NCBI RefSeq assembly: GCF_023242365.1 | Contig: NZ_JALLIX010000002.1 | Location: 62,001-126,000, forward strand | Source: Pseudomonas sp. MWU13-2100 | GTDB lineage: Bacteria > Pseudomonadota > Gammaproteobacteria > Pseudomonadales > Pseudomonadaceae | Length of the DNA stretch: 64,000 nucleotides | Direction of reading: 5' to 3' | Shown here: piece after piece, positions 58,056 through 64,000 of the stretch | Position numbering within the stretch: the first letter of the stretch is position 1 | Layout of the letters: each line of letters starts with the position of its first letter | Program-made: the position numbers and the translations under genes | The notes under the pieces: model-generated | What the model was told of the DNA's origin: nothing | The model's input: only the letters and a program-made list of their open reading frames with translations | The model's database searches: none

Positions 58056-61000
58056 TCAGAGCCCCAGTTCCTCCTCTGGGATTCTTTCCAGTATCTCTCG
58101 GGTCAAGGCCTCAAGCTCGCGTGTCTGCGCCTCCCGCCAATCCTTGAGCTGATCCCCCATCTGCGCTTCCAGCTCGATATCGATGAACTCATGCCAATGC
58201 GGATCACGGCTACTGGTACGCTGGGCGTCCAATGAAGACACGACAGCTTGATGCTGCGCGTCGATTGCCTTGAAGCGCGCGGGATAGCTGTCCTTCAGAA
58301 AGCTGGCCCAGAACTCACGGCGAGCCAGGGCCTGTGGGTATGCCGAGGTCTTCTCCCGGGCAATCACCTTGGCATAAGCCGTATCCAGATGCGCCTGTGT
58401 CACCCGGGCCAACTCACTGAACGTCATGTGCCGGGGCTGTCCCGGTAACTGCAGGCGTTCGGTCAGACCGATGCGATAGGCCAGCCTGACCTCCACCGGG
58501 TCGACTCGCGGCACATTGAGCAGCTTCAGCCGTGCGCCGATATCTTTCTGCGCCAGGGCCTCGACCTCATCGAGACGCCACAGTCCGCGGGTCAGCTTCA
58601 GCAGGCTAAGTTCAGTGGTGGTCGCCGTGTCCGCAGCCATTGACTTGGCCCGATTGACCAGAACCTTGACCTCCATGTCACTGAAGATCAGTTCCGCGCC
58701 ATCGGAGCAGGTCTGCGGATGGGACGCCGAGACAAACAGCTCTTCGCGCAGATCCTTGTATCGGCTGGCAGCATCCAGTACCTCCCAGACCCGTGAGCTC
58801 AAGTCCGAGCGAGCCTCGCGGTACTCGGCGGTGACACTCAGGTCCCCCAGCAGCTTGAAAAAATCCTCGGAGCCTTGCTGGTGATACAACAGTTTCCATT
58901 GCTGCTCTTTCTGCGCTCGCTGCTCGGTGGGGATAACCTCGATCCAGTGATCGCACTCCTGCAGCGACTCCGTTCGGCGTGGCGCGTGAAGCCGTCGCCG
59001 GCTCTGTGTATCGATGCCGAAGTTGATCCCGGTTTCCCGCTCGTAGTGCTGCAGTCGCCGCACGCCCTCGGCGGACAGCATCGGATTGTCGTGCAGGTGG
59101 GTGACTCGGTTGATACTGGGAGGCCCGCTGTAGACCAACTCGGGAATCGTCGAGATCCGGTTGTTGCGCAGGTCCACCCGCTGCAGGTTACGCAGCCCCG
59201 ACACCCCCTCCGGCCAGCGATCAATGTTGGTATGGCGCAGCAGCAGATGCTCAAGATCGTTCATCCGGCTGACATCCGGCGGCAGGAACAGCGGGTTATC
59301 CGATAAATTCAGGAACTTGAGCCGGGTCAGCCGGGTCAGCACCCTGGAGGCCTGGGCATTCATCACGATCTGGTTGCCGGGCAGGTGCAGATGCATCAGT
59401 TCGAACATCTGCCCAAGCTCTGCTGGCAGGCTGCTCAAGTGGTTGAAGCCCAGGGACAACCAGCGTAGTTGCTTGAAGTGGGCCAGGAACGAAACCTCGG
59501 TGCTGGCCACCGCCATGTCGTTCATGAACAGAAAGCCGACATGGCTGAAATCGGCGCGGATCGGTGGCAGGTCGCCGACGCGCATACCGAGCAAGTCCAG
59601 CTCGTAGAAGTACTTGCCACCCAACAGGTTGCGATTGGATTGTTTTCTCCAGCAGGCGAGGATCGCATCCACCACCCGCTGTTTGTTGTCGGGGGCGACC
59701 GGGGCCACCTGCAAGGTGCCACGCACCCTTCGCCAGGTCTGGCGTTGCGCCCAATGGTCCAGCGTCGCGGACAAGCTCTCATATTCTTCCCGCAGGCGTT
59801 CGAGCTCCACCAGGCAGGCCGGCTCGGAAAGATTGAGCGAAGCGAGAAAACCACTCACCTCCGCGGGGGAAAAGCCCGGATACAGCTGGCGCGCTCGCCG
59901 GGTCAGTCGTTCGGTATAGCCAATGTCCCGTGCGCCATCGCTCAGCGGATAGCCCGTCCGCCCCGAAGCCAGGCGCATGGGTGGTTTGAACCGGCGGTTC
60001 AGGGGGGCCAGGCCCAGGACGTCCTGGGCGGCGTAGGGATCCTGGACAATCCGCTCGACGATCCGCGCCTTCAGCCAGGCACCGGGCTCGGTGGAGCGCC
60101 CCCCCAGCTCACGGTTACCGAGCGTCGGCAACACGTCAACCAGCGCATCAAAAATGTTATCCGCGCCACCCAAGCGCGCTCCTGCTTGATTGAACGCGTT
60201 GTAGCGTCGCCCCTCCTTGAGCAGTACCCGCAGCGTGGCGGAGTCCGGAGCCCCCACCGCTTCGATCGCCGGGCTGAGAAACCGCTGCTTGCGCAGCTCG
60301 ATGCGCAACCCCGTGGATGGCCAGTCCGGCAACTGCCCAAGGGTATGCAGCACCAGCCGATCCCCCTGCCCGCCCTCTTGTGCGGATAAATACCAGCTTT
60401 CACAAACACGGTTGAGTTTCAGCTGTTTGAGGTACCAGCGGATTTCTTCCGAGAAGCGTAGCGGCACCTGCTCACTCAAGAGTTCGAGTTCGGCGCTGCT
60501 GCCATGGGCAATCAACTCCTCGGCGACACTTTTCGGCAGGCCGGGGTACACCTTGAGCATGCGCTTCACCCGGTCATCGTCAGTCTTCTCGCTGGCCGCA
60601 TACAGCGTGTCGAACAACCATTGTTTTCGCTCCGAGGCCGATTGCCGGAGTTTCCGAGCCAACAACTGAACGCGCTTACCCTCGTCAGCCAGGCTCACCC
60701 CCAACAATGCGTTGCGTTCGGACTCGCTCAACATGTTCAGCGACAACTTGAGCAGATCAGCGTTTCTGAGCTGCGATTCGATGAGTTGCAGCGATGAAAA
60801 CTGCTCGGAGGTACGCTGGCCGTATTCCTCCATTACCTCCCCCAAGGCATTGAGTACCTGGATAACACGGTTATCCGGCCAACCGGGCAGCGTCGTCAGC
60901 AACCGCAGGCGCAGATCACCCTGCTCCAGGGCGCGTGACGCGGGGCCCGGCACCTCGTCGATGAAGTGGTTGATGGTCTGGTCGATCCTGAACCGCTTGA

Positions 61001-62927
61001 GGGTATCGAGCAACAACGCGGGCGGCGGCTGATTGTCCACCAGGGCCTGGCGCAAGGCACTCTCCTGGGCTCCACCGAGCTGGCGGATATGCTGTCGCAT
61101 CCGCTCGCCGAACTCCGCCACGGGTTGGCCCATATGCCGGAACAGTTGCTCCGCGGGCCACTGCGCCACCTGCTCGTAGACCGTTTTCCAGCTGCCCAGG
61201 CCGTTGTGCCTGAGGGGTGGCGCGTGAAACAGCGCACCCGCCGGAGGATCAATCTGCCATTGCAGGCGGCGGCTGTCGTAGCTCACGGCATAGCGCTTTC
61301 CATCGAGCAGTAGATAGGTGTTGCCCTCGAATGGGTAGAGCCCGATTTCATTGGCCTCCAGCTCATCCGGCAGGCGGATATCACGCTCATAGGGGCCCAG
61401 ATCGACCTTCCACAAACGGCGCTGGCCCCCGGGCCCTTCGACGGGGATCAGGGCATCAACCGAGGCTGGGGCTTTCAGGGCGCGCAGCAGCACCTTGCCG
61501 CTGGCCATCGCCGCGGCCCCGGCCGCGAGCTCGGCGACGCTTTCAGCCACATCCATCAGATAGTCGAGGGCCTCGCGCTTGTCGCCGAGTTGCCAGGCCT
61601 GCAAGCCGTCGTAGACCTCCCCGACCAATTGCACCACCGCCGCCGCCAGGATGACTTCGCCGACCACCGGCACGAACGACAAGGCCAGCGCCAGCAGCGT
61701 CAGCCCGGCTTCGCGGTAAGCATCCAGACGCGCCTGGCGCACCCGCGCATCGACATCAGCCGTAGGCACCGCCAGTTGCCGTGCGTGCGCCTTGATATGG
61801 AGATAGCGCTGCTGATGAAAACTCTCGAACAGGTTGCCGTTGATGGGCACTTCGCTTGACGGAATATATTGGAAGATCGACGGCACGGGCGGCCACTTTC
61901 GATCCAGGGACGACAACCTGGATTTGAGGGTACGAAAAAAACGCAGCCGGTGTTCCTCGGGGACGAAACGACTGAAAAACTGCTGGTAGGACAGCTCCCG
62001 CAGTTTCAGGGTCAAGTCATGTTCGAAGAAGGTATAGCTGCTGTATCGAGCCAATGGCCTGCGCGGATCCGCGGGAATATAGGCAATGCAGGGCGAATCC
62101 GAGCCTTCCGCCAGTTTTGCCCCGATGACCAACCAACCGTTCAACTCGATATCGAACATGCTCATTCGGCTGCAATGAACCTCTTCTCCCGAGAGTTTCG
62201 GCCGAACCTTGCCCTTGACCAACTCCAGCAGCAGATCATAGGTTGGCAGGGTGATATCCCCTTTCATGTAAGCGATATCGGCGGCCACCGCCAGCGCGTG
62301 TTTGTCATAGTCGACAAAGCATTCTTTGACCGATGATGGATGGCCGGGCAATTGACTGGAGGAGTTGAAGACACTGTCGATATGTGCCTGATACAAGGCG
62401 CCCAGATCCAGTGCTCGACAGAGTCCGGCAAAGGTTTCGGGAGCCAGTGTCGCGTTGATGCCAGGAGTTCGGCCGGGAAACTGGACCATTGCCTTGCCCT
62501 TCAGCCCCCCCCTCTCAGCCTCGCTGGCCTCGAAGTTCTGCAGGGCGGCTTCCAGCAGGGTTTGTGTATGAACAAAGGTGTAGAGCTTGTCTTCGAAAAT
62601 ACTCGACAGGTAAGTCGCGTCGACTCTGACAAACCGCACATGCTGCAGATCCAGGTCGCCATTCAGGTTTTTTTCCAGCGCCCGAGCCAACCGTGGCATG
62701 CAGAACCCCTGAATGTCCTGCAACTGCGCCAGAATCCGCCGAACTTGATGTTTCGACGCCTCCAACGCCAATAGATGCTCACGCAGTAGCAGGCGCATCT
62801 CCGGAGGGGCCTTGTACAGCCAACCCGGAATTTTCTCCCTGACCGTACCAAAATGAATCCCCGCCTCAGCGGGCGCGGGACTTTCAACAATGCTTTTCAG
62901 TGCTTCCATGGCAATCAACCCGGACAT
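58056..62927 (-). CDS. Giant toxin-like protein with LRRs and NEL-type E3 ubiquitin ligase domain
   Basis: A 1623-residue protein. The long N-terminal part (about 1-1100) resembles the dermonecrotic-toxin-like region seen in large Pseudomonas proteins and includes a hydrophobic stretch (LTLLALALSFVPVVGEVILA, about 415-435). Leucine-rich repeats run from about 1150 to 1265 (LRWLSLGFNHLSSLPAELG, LRNLQRVDLRNNRISTIPEL). The C-terminal part fits the NEL ligase of IpaH/SspH effectors, with catalytic C1407 in TCSDGAELIFSDME, the CxD motif. It was probably delivered into eukaryotic cells, but no secretion signal, chaperone or secretion system is visible here. The start is unsettled: ATG at 62927 or 62909, both with weak ribosome sites. 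Confidence 0.82.
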   Translation of the reverse strand: MSGLIAMEALKSIVESPAPAEAGIHFGTVREKIPGWLYKAPPEMRLLLREHLLALEASKHQVRRILAQLQDIQGFCMPRLARALEKNLNGDLDLQHVRFVRVDATYLSSIFEDKLYTFVHTQTLLEAALQNFEASEAERGGLKGKAMVQFPGRTPGINATLAPETFAGLCRALDLGALYQAHIDSVFNSSSQLPGHPSSVKECFVDYDKHALAVAADIAYMKGDITLPTYDLLLELVKGKVRPKLSGEEVHCSRMSMFDIELNGWLVIGAKLAEGSDSPCIAYIPADPRRPLARYSSYTFFEHDLTLKLRELSYQQFFSRFVPEEHRLRFFRTLKSRLSSLDRKWPPVPSIFQYIPSSEVPINGNLFESFHQQRYLHIKAHARQLAVPTADVDARVRQARLDAYREAGLTLLALALSFVPVVGEVILAAAVVQLVGEVYDGLQAWQLGDKREALDYLMDVAESVAELAAGAAAMASGKVLLRALKAPASVDALIPVEGPGGQRRLWKVDLGPYERDIRLPDELEANEIGLYPFEGNTYLLLDGKRYAVSYDSRRLQWQIDPPAGALFHAPPLRHNGLGSWKTVYEQVAQWPAEQLFRHMGQPVAEFGERMRQHIRQLGGAQESALRQALVDNQPPPALLLDTLKRFRIDQTINHFIDEVPGPASRALEQGDLRLRLLTTLPGWPDNRVIQVLNALGEVMEEYGQRTSEQFSSLQLIESQLRNADLLKLSLNMLSESERNALLGVSLADEGKRVQLLARKLRQSASERKQWLFDTLYAASEKTDDDRVKRMLKVYPGLPKSVAEELIAHGSSAELELLSEQVPLRFSEEIRWYLKQLKLNRVCESWYLSAQEGGQGDRLVLHTLGQLPDWPSTGLRIELRKQRFLSPAIEAVGAPDSATLRVLLKEGRRYNAFNQAGARLGGADNIFDALVDVLPTLGNRELGGRSTEPGAWLKARIVERIVQDPYAAQDVLGLAPLNRRFKPPMRLASGRTGYPLSDGARDIGYTERLTRRARQLYPGFSPAEVSGFLASLNLSEPACLVELERLREEYESLSATLDHWAQRQTWRRVRGTLQVAPVAPDNKQRVVDAILACWRKQSNRNLLGGKYFYELDLLGMRVGDLPPIRADFSHVGFLFMNDMAVASTEVSFLAHFKQLRWLSLGFNHLSSLPAELGQMFELMHLHLPGNQIVMNAQASRVLTRLTRLKFLNLSDNPLFLPPDVSRMNDLEHLLLRHTNIDRWPEGVSGLRNLQRVDLRNNRISTIPELVYSGPPSINRVTHLHDNPMLSAEGVRRLQHYERETGINFGIDTQSRRRLHAPRRTESLQECDHWIEVIPTEQRAQKEQQWKLLYHQQGSEDFFKLLGDLSVTAEYREARSDLSSRVWEVLDAASRYKDLREELFVSASHPQTCSDGAELIFSDMEVKVLVNRAKSMAADTATTTELSLLKLTRGLWRLDEVEALAQKDIGARLKLLNVPRVDPVEVRLAYRIGLTERLQLPGQPRHMTFSELARVTQAHLDTAYAKVIAREKTSAYPQALARREFWASFLKDSYPARFKAIDAQHQAVVSSLDAQRTSSRDPHWHEFIDIELEAQMGDQLKDWREAQTRELEALTREILERIPEEELGL

Positions 62928-63035
62928 CCATTAGAGGATTCAGCGTATTGATCACCTGACAAGGGAGGGGCGTATTTATAGCTGGTGCGACGGCGTCCGT
63001 CGGCGAATGCCGACAGCCGCCATCAGCAGGGAGAT

Positions 63036-64000
63036 TTACCAGAAACGTTGTTGGGTCAAGCGGCTCCACCAGTTGAGCAGCACGCGATCCAACGAGCTGC
63101 TGGCGGCCAGTCCGACACGCTCCTGCAGGCTTTTGCGCTCGGCATAATGCAGGTGGAACAACTCGGCATTTTTTGCCCGTTCGGCCAGGTATTCATCACT
63201 GGTCTTCAGTTCGTCCACCAGCTGTTTGTCCAGGGCCGCGACCCCCAACCAGACTTCGCCGGTGGCCACCTCATCAATGGCCAGTTGCGGGCGATATTGC
63301 GAGACAAAATTCTTGAACAGGCGATGGGTGATATCCAGATCCTGCTGAAACTTCTCACGACCTTTTTCGGTGTTCTCGCCAAACACGGTCAATGTGCGTT
63401 TGTACTCGCCCGCGGTCAGCACTTCGAAATCGATATCGTGCTTCCTCAGCAATTTGTTGACGTTGGGCAACTGCGCCACTACGCCAATGGAACCGAGAAA
63501 GGCAAAAGGTGCGCTGATGATCTTGTCGCCGATGCAGGCCATCATGTAACCACCACTGGCCGCCACCTTGTCGATGCAGATGGTCAGCGGTACGCCGGCC
63601 TGACGGAGACGCGCCAATTGCGAGGAGGCCAGGCCATAGCTATGAACCATGCCGCCGCCGCTTTCCAGGCGCAACACCACTTCATCCTTGGGCGTGGCCA
63701 GGCTGAGTACCGCGGTAATCTCATGGCGCAGGCTTTCAGTGGCCGAAGCCTTGATATCGCCGTCGAAATCCAGCACGAATACCCGTGGTTTGCTCTCCGG
63801 CTGCTTCTTGTGTTTTTTCTCGCTCTTGGCCTGCTGCTTGCGCAAGGACTTGAGCTGCTCCTTGTCGAGCACGCTCTGTTCCAGACGCTCACGCAGGCTC
63901 TTGTAGAAATCGTTGAGCTTGCTGACCTGCAACTGCCCCGCCGACCGGCGTCGGCCTTTGCTGCGCAGCGTGGCCGCGGTCACCAGAACCACGACGATCG
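63036..64000 (-). CDS. sohB: SohB-type inner-membrane serine protease (partial at 5' end)
   Basis: The gene continues beyond the right edge; 321 codons are visible. The window ends within the N-terminal membrane helix (...IVVVLVTAATLRSKGRRR). The SohB/SppA protease domain follows, with DGDIKASATESLRHEITAVL, the serine in VAASGGYMMACIGDKI, and the family start of the mature region. It cuts membrane or signal-peptide substrates in the periplasm. It is on the same strand as the giant NEL gene but separated by about 100 bases. Confidence 0.93.
   Translation of the reverse strand, partial: IVVVLVTAATLRSKGRRRSAGQLQVSKLNDFYKSLRERLEQSVLDKEQLKSLRKQQAKSEKKHKKQPESKPRVFVLDFDGDIKASATESLRHEITAVLSLATPKDEVVLRLESGGGMVHSYGLASSQLARLRQAGVPLTICIDKVAASGGYMMACIGDKIISAPFAFLGSIGVVAQLPNVNKLLRKHDIDFEVLTAGEYKRTLTVFGENTEKGREKFQQDLDITHRLFKNFVSQYRPQLAIDEVATGEVWLGVAALDKQLVDELKTSDEYLAERAKNAELFHLHYAERKSLQERVGLAASSSLDRVLLNWWSRLTQQRFW

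Overview
The window reads as chromosome of a Pseudomonas of the fluorescens lineage. The support is high-GC coding, Pseudomonas-type REP/REPIN palindromes, and genes recognisable as close relatives of Pseudomonas mexEF-oprN, cti, metH, cysI, nfuA, gltS, cobE and cobM. Species is not resolved. The two edge genes, a lipid-anchored or secreted protein start at 1-81 and sohB at the right end, are cut by the window.

Layout. 0.3-4.2 kb: a FAN1-type nuclease translationally coupled to an XPD/DinG-like Fe-S helicase. 4.5-8.1 kb: an unassigned two-gene operon of a PP-loop ATPase and a MocR-type regulator that has lost its PLP-binding lysine, with a long leader. 8.1-10.2 kb: a divergent quinone oxidoreductase/LysR pair. 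10.3-23.8 kb: an accessory block bordered by near-identical 23-bp direct repeats. It holds a UvrD-like helicase remnant, an RND efflux system (adaptor, pump, outer-membrane factor), an SDR, a FadL/TodX-type porin and their TetR regulator, then a flavoprotein/monooxygenase/methyltransferase operon with its own divergent TetR. 24.0-31.7 kb: gltS and mexEF-oprN. 32-35.3 kb: a PTS-EIIC/EAL fusion and a TPR protein. 35.4-42.6 kb: a signalling cluster with two hybrid kinases, CheR, CheB and two lone receivers. 42.6-44.3 kb: cobE, cobM and a NUDIX hydrolase, followed by a 48-bp tandem array set between two inverted REP sequences. 44.9-54 kb: nfuA, an EamA exporter with a divergent AraC regulator, cti, metH and a DUF2970 protein. 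54.2-58 kb: a periplasmic binding protein, a 37-residue membrane protein, and cysI with a DUF934 partner. 58-64 kb: a 1623-residue protein with LRRs and a NEL-type ubiquitin-ligase domain, then sohB.

How the parts fit. The clearest new signal is regulatory. Four 24-bp sites of one design (GTGACC-N13-GTCAC) overlap the promoters of the RND adaptor/pump operon, the outer-membrane factor/SDR unit, the FadL-like porin and the tetR gene itself. Three transport units therefore look like one self-contained regulon for uptake and export of a hydrophobic compound. A second regulatory link is a CATGAA-N5-TTCATG palindrome in front of both metH (B12-dependent methionine synthase) and cobM (B12 synthesis), which suggests MetR-type co-control. 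Other items that merit attention are the degenerate MocR/PP-loop operon, the toxin-like NEL protein and the REP-embedded minisatellite. No CRISPR array, rRNA, tRNA or intact transposase was seen.
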